Shown here one piece after another: positions 45,394 to 53,462 of a stretch of DNA of 59,202 nt (within the stretch, counting starts at the first letter, position 1; every line of letters begins with the position of its first letter). The position numbers and the translations under genes were made by a program. Under the pieces are notes generated by a model that worked only from the letters and a program-made list of their open reading frames with translations, was not told the DNA's origin and made no database searches. Source of the stretch: Anaerolineales bacterium (GTDB lineage Bacteria > Chloroflexota > Anaerolineae > Anaerolineales > Villigracilaceae); contig JAEURC010000101.1 of assembly GCA_016789025.1 (NCBI GenBank), forward strand, positions 1-59,202. The letters run 5' to 3'.

Positions 45394-46425
45394 TCACTGC
45401 GGAAATTCGGCGCACAACCCGTTCAGGATCTCGCCGCGCAATTGCATCAATTCGGGAAACTCGTGAAAGAACAGGATCTTTTCATTGGCGATCGAATCGG
45501 CTGACGGCTTGGGCGAAAGGATGAAAAATGCGAACGCTTCGGCGATATCTTCGGCGGGGCTGGTAGCGGAATAATCGCTGAGGAATTGATCTTTATACGC
45601 GTTGTAGAAATCATCGAGTTGATCGTAGTAGTCGTCTTCATCCTCGATCGTATCGATCTCCTGCCATTCCGCGTACAAGTTGAACCAGAATCGATCGAAG
45701 AACCGGTTGACGTATGAATCCGTATTACTGCATCCTTCGCCCGGGAAGTAATTCGGGCAGGCGGCAAGTTCGCGCTGGTAGATCTCATCGTTAGACGGAT
45801 TATCAAAGACCGACAGGTTGGGCGGCACTTGCGAGGAATTCAACGTCATCAGGTGGGCGAATTCGTGGAGCAGGGTAAAGACCAGGGCGCGGCGGTCATC
45901 CGAATCGAGAATATCCACCTCGAGTACCCACTCCTCGGCGTTATTCTCCGATTGCCCAACGGAGGCAAGCACGTCACTGCCGCCATCCGTGACAATGGAA
46001 AAGCTCACGACAAAGTCTCGTTCATCGGGGGGGATGAGGCTGGCGAATAGATTCCAGATCTCTTCGTGCGTGGCGCGATCGTCTTGCTCGTCGCGGAACT
46101 TGCTCGGCACCGAATCGAAAAATGGGTCGCCCAGATTGTCCCCATCCACATGATAGGTAACGAGATAGATCTCTTCTTCCAGCGATTCCTCCGAGCTGCT
46201 TTCGAAGTTGAGCGAAGCTTCCAGGATATCCGCAACCTGGACGGGGCAACTGGCTTCGGCGGGCAGGGTCGGCGTTGGCGTGGGGGGAACCAACGTTGGG
46301 GTTGGAGTTAGAGTCGGCGGGAGCGGAGTCGGCGTATCGGGGATGATCAGCCGGGTGGCGGCGCGGCAGGCTAACGTCGGGAAAAGAAGCGCAAGCGTGG
46401 TGAGGAGGAGTTTTCGTCGGAGCAT
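45394..46425 (-). CDS. Lipoprotein with HExxH zinc-metallopeptidase motif and Thr/Pro-rich linker
   Basis: 343 residues from the ATG at 46425, four bases after the upstream stop; a longer upstream start would overlap that gene. The signal ends in a lipobox-like LFPTLAC (Cys20), so it is probably a membrane-tethered lipoprotein. A Thr/Pro linker (residues ~31-54) precedes a folded domain. TLLHEFAHLMTLN (His187-Glu-Phe-Ala-His191) is the zinc-binding active site. Acidic residues are abundant, with a Cys-containing segment ACPNYFPGEGC later. Substrate unknown. Probably cotranscribed with the DUF155-like gene. Confidence 0.8.
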   Translation of the reverse strand: MLRRKLLLTTLALLFPTLACRAATRLIIPDTPTPLPPTLTPTPTLVPPTPTPTLPAEASCPVQVADILEASLNFESSSEESLEEEIYLVTYHVDGDNLGDPFFDSVPSKFRDEQDDRATHEEIWNLFASLIPPDERDFVVSFSIVTDGGSDVLASVGQSENNAEEWVLEVDILDSDDRRALVFTLLHEFAHLMTLNSSQVPPNLSVFDNPSNDEIYQRELAACPNYFPGEGCSNTDSYVNRFFDRFWFNLYAEWQEIDTIEDEDDYYDQLDDFYNAYKDQFLSDYSATSPAEDIAEAFAFFILSPKPSADSIANEKILFFHEFPELMQLRGEILNGLCAEFPQ

Positions 46426-46429
46426 GATT

Positions 46430-47446
46430 CTATTTAGGTGGGATGATGATCCAGCCAGCATCCAGAAAATAAAGATACAGATAACCGATGAGCATGACGA
46501 TCCACAAAGCAAGTTGGATACGATCCAGCAGGTTCTCCCACGACACGGCGAGATTATCTTTGATGGTCTGCATGATACTTTCGAGGTTGTCGAGTTTGCC
46601 GCGCACGGTTTGCTTCCAATCGTTGAGGTAGAGTTCGCTGTGAATGATCTCGTAGAGTTTGGCGGTGTACCAGTCGCCGATGAGCAAGAGACTTTGTTCG
46701 GCGCGTTCGAAATCAAGCATCACTTCGAGACGATGCTCGGTAAGTTGACGGATCAGCCCGCGTGTGGCGCGCGGACGTCGCGCCTTTTGAAAGAACGATT
46801 CGTTGATCTTGTCGAGCAGGGCTTCAACGGCTTGATCCAACATGCGATAACGCAGTAATTGATAATTGCCGATCTTGAGCAGGGCAATATCGGAACGAAA
46901 GTCTTCCTTCGGCGCGATGATGACCGCGCCCTCCCAATCGACAAGCGTGAGTTCCTCCGCCGAGTAGCGCGCGCGCGAGCCGAGTATCTCGTGCATTTCT
47001 TCCTTGTCGAACACATCGCGTTGCGAACGGATGAAGTTGGCAAGCCCCAGCGCGTTCTTTTCGATCCATTTATCGGGCGTGGGTGTCGCGTCTTTCACCA
47101 GCAGAATCCAATATTCCTCGAACAATCCGCTCTGGCGGTGTTTCTCGGGAATATAGCGCGATTGCAATACGTTTTGCAAGTTCGTGCGCGTGAGCAACAC
47201 CGGCGCGGCGAATGGATCGCTGATCTGATAACGGCACTCGATCATTTGCACATAGTCGTCGTAGCGGTGACGCATCACATTAATCGCGTAGCCTTCGAAT
47301 AAAAACGTCTCCTCCCCCAGCGTTACGAGGTCAATATCCACCGGTTGAAAATACGGCGCGTCTTTGATGAGTCCCTTAAACTGTTCGGCGGGCAGCGCTT
47401 TTCCGTCGCCCGAATCGGGGAAGGCGAGCAAATAACAGATTTCCAT
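46430..47446 (-). CDS. DUF155/RMD1-like membrane protein
   Basis: 338 residues. The C-terminal half resembles DUF155/RMD1 proteins: a helical segment (LLRYRMLDQAVEALLDKINE), then a basic coil (RPRATRGLIRQLTEHRLEVM), a conserved WKQTVRGKLDNLESIMQTIK stretch and one or two C-terminal membrane segments (LALWIVMLIGYLYLYFLDAG). The N-terminal ~190 residues are a less conserved alpha/beta domain. Family members are membrane proteins of poorly known role. The assignment rests on pattern rather than alignment. It starts divergently from the ceramidase-like gene. Confidence 0.5.
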   Translation of the reverse strand: MEICYLLAFPDSGDGKALPAEQFKGLIKDAPYFQPVDIDLVTLGEETFLFEGYAINVMRHRYDDYVQMIECRYQISDPFAAPVLLTRTNLQNVLQSRYIPEKHRQSGLFEEYWILLVKDATPTPDKWIEKNALGLANFIRSQRDVFDKEEMHEILGSRARYSAEELTLVDWEGAVIIAPKEDFRSDIALLKIGNYQLLRYRMLDQAVEALLDKINESFFQKARRPRATRGLIRQLTEHRLEVMLDFERAEQSLLLIGDWYTAKLYEIIHSELYLNDWKQTVRGKLDNLESIMQTIKDNLAVSWENLLDRIQLALWIVMLIGYLYLYFLDAGWIIIPPK

Positions 47447-47504
47447 GGGTTAAGTTTAACACAGGAAGGAGTTGACAGCCCGGGCGCGGGTATACTCAAA
47501 CGTG

Positions 47505-48269
47505 ATGAAGATTGCGCGTCCCCTTTTGATCGCCCTGTTGATATCCGCCGTAACGCTTGGCGCGTTGACCAGCCTGCCCGCTTCGGCGTGGACGAATTGG
47601 CGTCCCGCCACGTGCCTGCAACAAGGTTGTTTCTGCGAAAGACCGAATCAAAACAGCCCGATCCGCCAGACGGCGAACACGCTCTCCTCGTTGGGATATA
47701 TCTTCAGCGGAACGCTGGCAATGATTCCGTTCAACAACGCGCGGCGCTTCTCGCGCGGTCATGCCTTCGTCTTCGGCGCGGCGAGTCTCCTCATCGGCGT
47801 CGGCAGCGCATTCTATCACGCCTCGCTCACCTTCAGCGGTCAATTCTTCGACGTGTTGGGAATGTTCATGCTGGCGACGCTCATGCTGGTCTACGCCTTC
47901 GAGCGGATTCGGAACTTGCGCTTTACCGCGACGATCAGGTTGTATCTCGTCATCGTCCTTTTCCTCAGCGTGTTACAAATCTCCCTGCCCGATACGAGAC
48001 GGTTCGTCTTTGCCCTCGCGCTCATCATCGCCTTGTTCTTTGAAGCGCGGTACCTGAAACAACAAACGCCGATCATCGACGTGAATAAATTACGCCTCGG
48101 AATCATCCTGCTTGCCGTTGCCTATCTGATTTGGATTCTCGATAACGCCCGCATCGTGTGCTTCGAGACCAGCCTCATGCAAGGACACGCCCTCTGGCAT
48201 TTGCTCGGCGCGGCGTCGGTGTGGTTGCTGTATCAATATTACGCGAGCGAAGTTAAACAAAGATCATGA
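47505..48269 (+). CDS. CREST/alkaline-ceramidase-like membrane hydrolase
   Basis: 254 residues from the ATG at 47505, seven membrane segments. Conserved CREST features: an early NTLSSLGYIFSG segment, SAFYHASLTFSGQFFDVLGM (His and Asp on successive helices) and a late SLMQGHALWHLLGAASVW (H-x3-H). These His/Asp/Ser residues form a zinc-dependent amidase site in ceramidases and adiponectin-receptor-like proteins. Bacterial relatives may hydrolyse lipid amides; the substrate here is unknown. A Cys-rich first loop (CLQQGCFCERP) is notable. Followed by an intergenic hairpin shared with the convergent methyltransferase gene. Confidence 0.75.
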   Translation: MKIARPLLIALLISAVTLGALTSLPASAWTNWRPATCLQQGCFCERPNQNSPIRQTANTLSSLGYIFSGTLAMIPFNNARRFSRGHAFVFGAASLLIGVGSAFYHASLTFSGQFFDVLGMFMLATLMLVYAFERIRNLRFTATIRLYLVIVLFLSVLQISLPDTRRFVFALALIIALFFEARYLKQQTPIIDVNKLRLGIILLAVAYLIWILDNARIVCFETSLMQGHALWHLLGAASVWLLYQYYASEVKQRS

Positions 48270-48324
48270 TGCAGTTGTTGCAGGTTAACAACTAAACCTA
48301 GCAATTCTCCCACTTCATTTTTAA

Positions 48325-48388
48325 CCACGGAGACACTGAGTCACAGAGTTTTTTAATTGCTCTTCTCTGCGTCTCCGTGTCTCAGCGG
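48325..48388. repeat. CACAGAG-type intergenic hairpin, copy B
   Basis: Imperfect inverted arms of ~24 bases: CCACGGAGACACTGAGTCAC... against ...GTCTCCGTGTCTCAGCGG. It lies between the convergent ceramidase-like and methyltransferase genes and could terminate both. Confidence 0.55.
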
Positions 48389-48390
48389 CA

Positions 48391-49125
48391 TCAATGCGTA
48401 ACTCGCCCCCACGCAAAATACGTAGGCACGCGCAGAACGCGCTCGCCGCGTCCTCGCGCCGCCGCGTCCGACAATTTCATTTTCTGGATTTCCTCCTCCT
48501 CGACCATCCCCGCCAGGTCGGATTCGATCACCGCCCATTCCAATTCGACCTCCTCGGCATTCGCTTCATTTCCGACGGGTTGAACTGGTCCCGTTTCTTC
48601 AAGTTTTATCCCCGCCTCGAAAAACGTCTCCGCCAGCCGCGCGCCGAAGCCGGGATCGGCTCCCTGCCGTTTTAGCGATTCAGCCTGCCACGCGCCGAGA
48701 GGCTTCAACTCGTCCGGCGCATCCACCCGGGAAAAATAATCCGGTTCCGCCAGCGCAAGGACGTGTCCATCGGCGCGCGTCACACGCTTCATCTCGCGGA
48801 CGGCTTGCAGCGGATCGTTCACCCACAATAAAAAATAATGGCAAAAGACAAGGTCGAACGATTCGTTTGGGTAGGGGAGGGCAAGCCCGTCGCCGCGTGT
48901 GAGAATTGCGCGCGCGGCATTGACCCGGCATTGGGCAAGCGCATGAGGATCAATATCTACGCCGTGAAGAGCTGCGGAAGAGTCAACCGTCGAAAGGATC
49001 GCCCCGGTGCCGCATCCCACCTCAAGGATTCGACGCGCAGTCTGTATCCCCGCCTTGGCGAACAGATAGGCGCGCAGGTCGCGCGTCCAGCCCGCCTGTT
49101 GCAGGTAGCGTTTGTGCCAGTCCAT
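48391..49125 (-). CDS. Class I SAM-dependent methyltransferase (radical SAM operon)
   Basis: 244 residues. SAM-binding motif I is RRILEVGCGTGAIL (residues ~31-44), the acidic motif II is HGVDIDP, and motif post-II is SFDLVFCHYFLLW. It is a Methyltransf_11/25-like enzyme. The gene starts immediately at the stop of the radical SAM pseudoenzyme gene with no gap, so it is the last gene of the five-gene operon starting at 53864. A role in methylating the proposed peptide-tail product, or a cofactor, is inference. No membrane segment is seen. Confidence 0.8.
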   Translation of the reverse strand: MDWHKRYLQQAGWTRDLRAYLFAKAGIQTARRILEVGCGTGAILSTVDSSAALHGVDIDPHALAQCRVNAARAILTRGDGLALPYPNESFDLVFCHYFLLWVNDPLQAVREMKRVTRADGHVLALAEPDYFSRVDAPDELKPLGAWQAESLKRQGADPGFGARLAETFFEAGIKLEETGPVQPVGNEANAEEVELEWAVIESDLAGMVEEEEIQKMKLSDAAARGRGERVLRVPTYFAWGRVTH

Positions 49126-50274
49126 TTACGCGCGGCGGATCGCTTCCCACTTGTCGTTGAGGAAATTGCCGAGGACGCGATCCTTCATCCCTTGTGCGGG
49201 AAGCGTGTCGCCGTCGGGTTCCACATACATCCACGCCTTGCCCGCGCCGTCGGGGATTGCCTCTTCGATGGTTTCGTACGCCACCGGGTTCTCCGCAGAG
49301 TAGGGCACCGGCAGGTCGAACCTCAGCGTCATGCCCAACTCGGCGACGCGATTGTGGATCGCCGGCAGAGACGAGGTTAATGACTTGTCCGCCGCGGTGA
49401 CGGACAGGTTTTTGACGCCGAGGGTTGCGAGCCGTTCGAGGATGCCGTCCACTTGACCGGCGTTCTCCGCGTTCATCGTGAGATGCGCCGTGACGAAGAT
49501 GTCTTCACGCAAGAGCGTTTCCAACGCATCCCATGATTTTGTGTTGCCGGGTTGCAGGAGGAATAGAATGTGATCGAGCCCGGTCTGCAACAGGTTGGCG
49601 CGATATGTTTCATCGGCGAGTTTCAAGCCGTCGGTGAGCAATCCGCAGATCTGACCGTTCGCTTCGGCGCGCGCGATCAATTGCGGGAGGTCGTCGCGCA
49701 GGGTCGCTTCGCCGCCGGTGAAGGTGACGTGCGGGATCCCCGCGCTCCACGCTTTATCCAAAATGCTCTGCCACTCCTCGGTTGTCAGTTCGCGCTTGAC
49801 GCGTTGCGCGGGCGCGTACGCGGCGTCGCTGTTGTCGGAGAGTCTGTAGGTGAGGGCGCAGTCGAGGCGGAGCGGCGCAGGCAGGTTGGCGGAGTGAGGC
49901 GCGACCCGCTCGAAGTCGAGGTATGAAACGGGGTCGAGGTCGGGAGTCTCGACGAGGGTTTGAATCCGATCGGCGAAGTCGGTGAAATCTATGAGCGCCG
50001 CCTCTTTGCTCACGCGATAACGCGCCGCGATCTGCTTCGCCGCCTCGTCGGGGGATGTGCCTTTGATAAAGTGATACGCGCATTCCGCCGCGTTGGGGTT
50101 GAGGTGCAACACCGTCGCCGCGTTGACGACGAGCATCCCCGTCCCGTCTTTGAGCAGGCGCAAGTGCAGGCGATACGGTTTTGCCCGCTCTGGCGCGGAT
50201 TGCAGGTGATGAGCGCCTTCGGGCAGCGGCTGGACCTTGGTGAAGAGTTCGGAAATACGATTGAGTATGTTCAT
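49126..50274 (-). CDS. Radical SAM pseudoenzyme: paralogue lacking the Fe-S cluster cysteines
   Basis: 382 residues from the ATG at 50274 (AAGGA upstream); a longer start would run through the twin hairpins. N-terminal region ~35-110 resembles a PqqD-like domain (LHLNPNAAECAYHFIKGTS). It aligns with the radical SAM protein upstream: ALTYRLSDNSDAAYA replaces ALTYRCNNDCAHCYN, so C146/C150/C153 become Leu145, Ser149 and Ala152. FTGGEATLRDDLP is kept, so the fold is intact, but the cluster cannot form and the SPASM cysteines are also lost. The open frame with preserved core argues for selection on a non-catalytic role, probably as partner of the active enzyme. Confidence 0.85.
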   Translation of the reverse strand: MNILNRISELFTKVQPLPEGAHHLQSAPERAKPYRLHLRLLKDGTGMLVVNAATVLHLNPNAAECAYHFIKGTSPDEAAKQIAARYRVSKEAALIDFTDFADRIQTLVETPDLDPVSYLDFERVAPHSANLPAPLRLDCALTYRLSDNSDAAYAPAQRVKRELTTEEWQSILDKAWSAGIPHVTFTGGEATLRDDLPQLIARAEANGQICGLLTDGLKLADETYRANLLQTGLDHILFLLQPGNTKSWDALETLLREDIFVTAHLTMNAENAGQVDGILERLATLGVKNLSVTAADKSLTSSLPAIHNRVAELGMTLRFDLPVPYSAENPVAYETIEEAIPDGAGKAWMYVEPDGDTLPAQGMKDRVLGNFLNDKWEAIRRA

Positions 50275-50304
50275 GGCTTTTCCTTTGCGTGAAGCGGTTG
50301 GCTT

Positions 50305-50350
50305 GCGATGCAGTTGCACTGCATCGCCGTTCGCAGTGCAACTGCGAACG
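50305..50350. promoter_or_regulatory. Twin perfect hairpins between the radical SAM genes
   Basis: GCGATGCAGT-tgc-ACTGCATCGC (50305-50327) is followed immediately by CGTTCGCAGT-gca-ACTGCGAACG (50328-50350). Both are perfect 10-pair stems with 3-base loops. They share the core GCAGT/ACTGC, lie in the 90-base gap between the active and inactive enzyme genes and have no T-run. They may set differential mRNA stability or attenuate the downstream genes. Confidence 0.7.
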
Positions 50351-50364
50351 AACAAGAAGTTGAC

Positions 50365-51750
50365 CTATGCCAGCACAGGCAATGGAACGATCTCTTCGTT
50401 CACTTCATATTGTTTGCGATGACCTTCAAAGCGCAAGGGGCATCCGCCGCCGCATTCGGAAACGATGGAACAACTGTCGCACATGTCGGGCAGTCCGCGG
50501 CGTTCGCGCAGGCGGATGGACAACTCATGGTTCCAGATCGAATCCCACGAGTCGGTGAGGATGTTGCCAAGCGGATGGTAATACGACTGGCACGGCAACA
50601 CGTTCCCGTTCGATTCGACGCACATGCTGTAGAGCGAGGCGGTGCATCCCTTCACGCCGAGGTTGAGTTGCGTCGGGTCGAAGTGACAATACTGGGTGGG
50701 CGTGTACCAGATCAGGCGTTGTCCGCGCGCCGATGTTTTTTCGACAGCCATTTCGAGGATGGGTTGCAGTTCGCTTTCGCGCAAGCCCGTCCCAACGGTG
50801 AGACCGTGCCCGGAGTAAATGAGTGCGTTCATGCCGATGGTCGGCACGCCGAGTTCGCCGAGAAAGTCCAGCGTCTCTGGCATGGTGTGGACGTTGGTCC
50901 TCAGCATGGTAGTGTTGGTCATCACGTAGAGGTTTGTATCCAGCGCGTTTTTGAGTCCCTGAATGGTTTGTTTGAAGGCTCCTTTGGCGCGCATCATCAC
51001 ATCGTGGATGTGTTCGTCATGCGATTCGACCGTGATCTGGATGTGATCGAGCCCGGCGTCCAACAATTTTTGCAGGAAGCGCTCGTCGATCAGACGGCGG
51101 GCGTTGGTGTTGAGCCCGGTGATCTGTCCTTTCGATTCGGCGTAGGCGATCAACTCCGGCAGGTCGTCGCGCAACGTGGCTTCGCCGCCGGTGAAAACGA
51201 TGTGCGGAACGCCGAGGTCGAAACACTTGTCAATGATGGCGAACCACTGCTCTGTGCCGATCTCAGGGAATGTGCGTTCGCGCGCGTTGTAGCAGTGGGC
51301 GCAATCGTTATTACAGCGATAGGTCAGCGCCATATCCATGCGGTAGGGCGCGGTGGGGCGCGCGCTGAACGGCATCATGGTTTCCAAATCCATATCGTGA
51401 ACCGCGCACGCGCCGTCTGGTCGGAGCAGTTCTTTGATCTGCCATTGGAACTCTTCAAAATCCGTCCGCGCTTGTTCGGGGTGAACCTTGAACTGTTTGG
51501 TCATCATGCGGATGACCGCGTCGTTCGGAATTTGCTCCATGATGAAATACGCCATCAATGCGGCGGTGGGATTGAGGTGCATCACGCGGTTGGCGTTGAC
51601 GATCAACGTGGCGTTGCCGTCGCCTTCGATTCGCAAATGCGCGCGGCTCTTTTCGTTCTCTTTCTCCAGTTGATAATGATACAAGCCCGGCTGCGGGTTC
51701 TTCAAACTCGGTCCGACGATTCTCTCTTTGATCGATTCTAAAAGCGCCAT
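50365..51750 (-). CDS. Radical SAM/SPASM protein with PqqD-like N-terminal domain
   Basis: 461 residues. Residues ~38-110 resemble a PqqD-like peptide-binding domain (VMHLNPTAALMAYFIMEQ). The Fe-S site is CNNDCAHC (Cys146, Cys150, Cys153; CxxxCxxC) with GGE at 188-190. The C-terminal SPASM region has Cys369, 377, 387, 424, 427, 433 and 437, enough for auxiliary clusters. This layout is typical of RiPP maturases that install thioether or C-C bonds on peptides. AAGGAG overlaps the stop of the tail-bearing gene, 10 bases upstream, so the two are cotranslated. Its likely substrate is that protein's C-terminal Cys-Ala tail (inference). Confidence 0.88.
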   Translation of the reverse strand: MALLESIKERIVGPSLKNPQPGLYHYQLEKENEKSRAHLRIEGDGNATLIVNANRVMHLNPTAALMAYFIMEQIPNDAVIRMMTKQFKVHPEQARTDFEEFQWQIKELLRPDGACAVHDMDLETMMPFSARPTAPYRMDMALTYRCNNDCAHCYNARERTFPEIGTEQWFAIIDKCFDLGVPHIVFTGGEATLRDDLPELIAYAESKGQITGLNTNARRLIDERFLQKLLDAGLDHIQITVESHDEHIHDVMMRAKGAFKQTIQGLKNALDTNLYVMTNTTMLRTNVHTMPETLDFLGELGVPTIGMNALIYSGHGLTVGTGLRESELQPILEMAVEKTSARGQRLIWYTPTQYCHFDPTQLNLGVKGCTASLYSMCVESNGNVLPCQSYYHPLGNILTDSWDSIWNHELSIRLRERRGLPDMCDSCSIVSECGGGCPLRFEGHRKQYEVNEEIVPLPVLA

Positions 51751-51760
51751 GTCGGTCTCC

Positions 51761-53437
51761 TTAACGTCCGCCGCCGGCGCAGGCGCACGCGCAACCCGCG
51801 CAAGCGCAAGCGCAACCGCCGCTTCGTCCGCCGCCTCCGCTTCTGGATGGGGGCGGCGGCGGGTTGGTGACGTTGGTCACTTTGCTGGTGAACTCTGTGA
51901 CGTTGCCGATCACGTTAGACGCAAACGATTGCGCGCCCGTGACGACCGACGCGGCGAAGTCAGCCCCCGGTAGGGCGGATGAACCGCCTCGCCCGCCGCT
52001 TGAAACTGGCGCGCCCGTCGAGATCGTCCGCCCGCCCGAATAGGATGGGTCGTAACGGGGCCACCACATGGGGGTGATCACAGGTCGGGTGAAGACGCGG
52101 CGCGTCCGGTCGTCGTAGTCTTTATCGAGCATCGTCCATTCGAGATTTTCATCCAGGAGTTGCCCCTGTACTTCGGGCGTTTGCGCCTGCTCTATTTGTT
52201 GCCAGGCTTTTTCCATGATGTTTTTGTAATAGGCGACGGTCTCCTGGCGGCTGAAACCCTTGATCTTCTCAGAGACCGCCTTGACGAGTTTCACCGTCAT
52301 CTCGCGTAAAAGATTGCGCCGCGTGGCTGTGTTCTTTTCGCGGAACGCGTTGAGGAAACCCGATTCGTACTCGTATAAGTCAATGGGCATGGGCGTTGTG
52401 ATATCGAGGTCGAGTGGAGTCCGCGATTTGACCGTGACCGCGTTCTTCTTCACCAACCCAAACAGGATCATCGTCATCACTTTATCGAGCGGAGTTTCCA
52501 TGAGGATCGCCGCCTCGACCGCGGTCAGTCCGCGCTTGATGCCGTGTCCTTCAATGGAGATCTTGGGCGACATGTATTGCAGTTTGCGGCGGTGGCTTTG
52601 TATGAAACCCAAAACGGGAGCGCCGATGAAAAAGAGCGGGAAGATCAGGCAAGGCAAAAATCCCGCCACCATGCTCACCAAACCAATGAAGAGCGACACA
52701 AGCCCCGTGATGATATTCTCAAGAAAACTGACGCGCACAACCGCCGACTCGGGAACGTAACTGGCGGGGAACGACGCGCCGAATGTATACTGCGTGTGCG
52801 CGTTCGCGTTCGCGTTGATCCACGTGTAGGTGATGCGCCCATCCGCGTCGAATCCGGTTTGCGGCTCGGAGGGGAACCCGCCTGGCGCGGAATGCCAACG
52901 CGGCTCGGTGTTTGCCACGCCGGGCGGGAAGTGAAAGACCATCGTGAGGTTGGTGTTGCCCGTCACGTATTGCGAGCCGAACCAGGTCGTACCGAACACG
53001 CCGCTGGCATACGTGTCGTCTTCTGTGTCGGGATTCAACGCCTTGGTGATCTCTCCCACGTACACATGCACGCGCCCGCGTCCGCCGGCAGGGATGGCTT
53101 GCGGACCCATCACCACTGCGAACCCCGAGCCGCTCCCTTGATATTCGCTCGTTGAAACCGTCACGGGCGTTCCGTTCACGTCTGCTGTCACCGTTGATAT
53201 GTTGAAGTTGCCGCTGGGCATGCCCACATCCACAAAGTCAATGGGATGCGCGCCGGGCTGGTTGGCGAAGTCCCACACGTAATCGAGACTCATCGTGCCG
53301 TCCGCGTTCCAGTATACGTTCACGGTTTCGCGCTCCACCCCAAAGTAATACTCCGACTGGGCGGAAACGACCAGCGAACTCGCCAGCGTTAACGCGAGCG
53401 CGAGCAAAACGGCGATCTTGAATTGTATGGATTTCAT
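51761..53437 (-). CDS. DUF2207-like membrane protein with C-terminal Cys-Ala repeat tail (candidate RiPP-type substrate)
   Basis: 558 residues. Signal peptide 1-26 (VLLALALTLASSLVVSA), an outside DUF2207-like beta domain (~30-235), a long hydrophobic segment (241-279), then a basic SHRRK stop, predicting a cytoplasmic C-terminal part. That part has the winged-helix-like GLTAVEAAILMETPLDKVM region. The protein ends in a Gly/Pro/Ser/Arg spacer and the tail CACACAGCACACAGGGR, with cysteines at 542, 544, 546, 549, 551 and 553. Only one other Cys (263) is in the whole protein. All six tail Cys codons are TGC while the Ala codons vary, so the tail is selected as protein. The next gene is a radical SAM/SPASM maturase. 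Confidence 0.85.
   Translation of the reverse strand: MKSIQFKIAVLLALALTLASSLVVSAQSEYYFGVERETVNVYWNADGTMSLDYVWDFANQPGAHPIDFVDVGMPSGNFNISTVTADVNGTPVTVSTSEYQGSGSGFAVVMGPQAIPAGGRGRVHVYVGEITKALNPDTEDDTYASGVFGTTWFGSQYVTGNTNLTMVFHFPPGVANTEPRWHSAPGGFPSEPQTGFDADGRITYTWINANANAHTQYTFGASFPASYVPESAVVRVSFLENIITGLVSLFIGLVSMVAGFLPCLIFPLFFIGAPVLGFIQSHRRKLQYMSPKISIEGHGIKRGLTAVEAAILMETPLDKVMTMILFGLVKKNAVTVKSRTPLDLDITTPMPIDLYEYESGFLNAFREKNTATRRNLLREMTVKLVKAVSEKIKGFSRQETVAYYKNIMEKAWQQIEQAQTPEVQGQLLDENLEWTMLDKDYDDRTRRVFTRPVITPMWWPRYDPSYSGGRTISTGAPVSSGGRGGSSALPGADFAASVVTGAQSFASNVIGNVTEFTSKVTNVTNPPPPPSRSGGGGRSGGCACACAGCACACAGGGR
51764..51820 (-). other. Cys-Ala repeat tail of the DUF2207-like protein
   Basis: The last 19 codons encode GG-CACACA-G-CACACA-GGG-R: two triplets of Cys alternating with Ala around a Gly. 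In-frame Ala codons are GCT, GCT, GCG, GCG, GCC, GCC, so the repeat is not a simple DNA slippage product. Confidence 0.9.
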
Positions 53438-53462
53438 GGAAACTCCTTGATGGAAAGGCTCG

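Noticed and set aside
48325..48388. Copy B as part of a coding sequence
   Set aside because: No frame across it has start, ribosome site and family resemblance; it matches the intergenic hairpin family instead.
50305..50350. Twin hairpins as a mini-CRISPR or attC-like site
   Set aside because: Only two units with no spacer, no cas or integron integrase genes nearby; they fit regulatory or repeat hairpins better.
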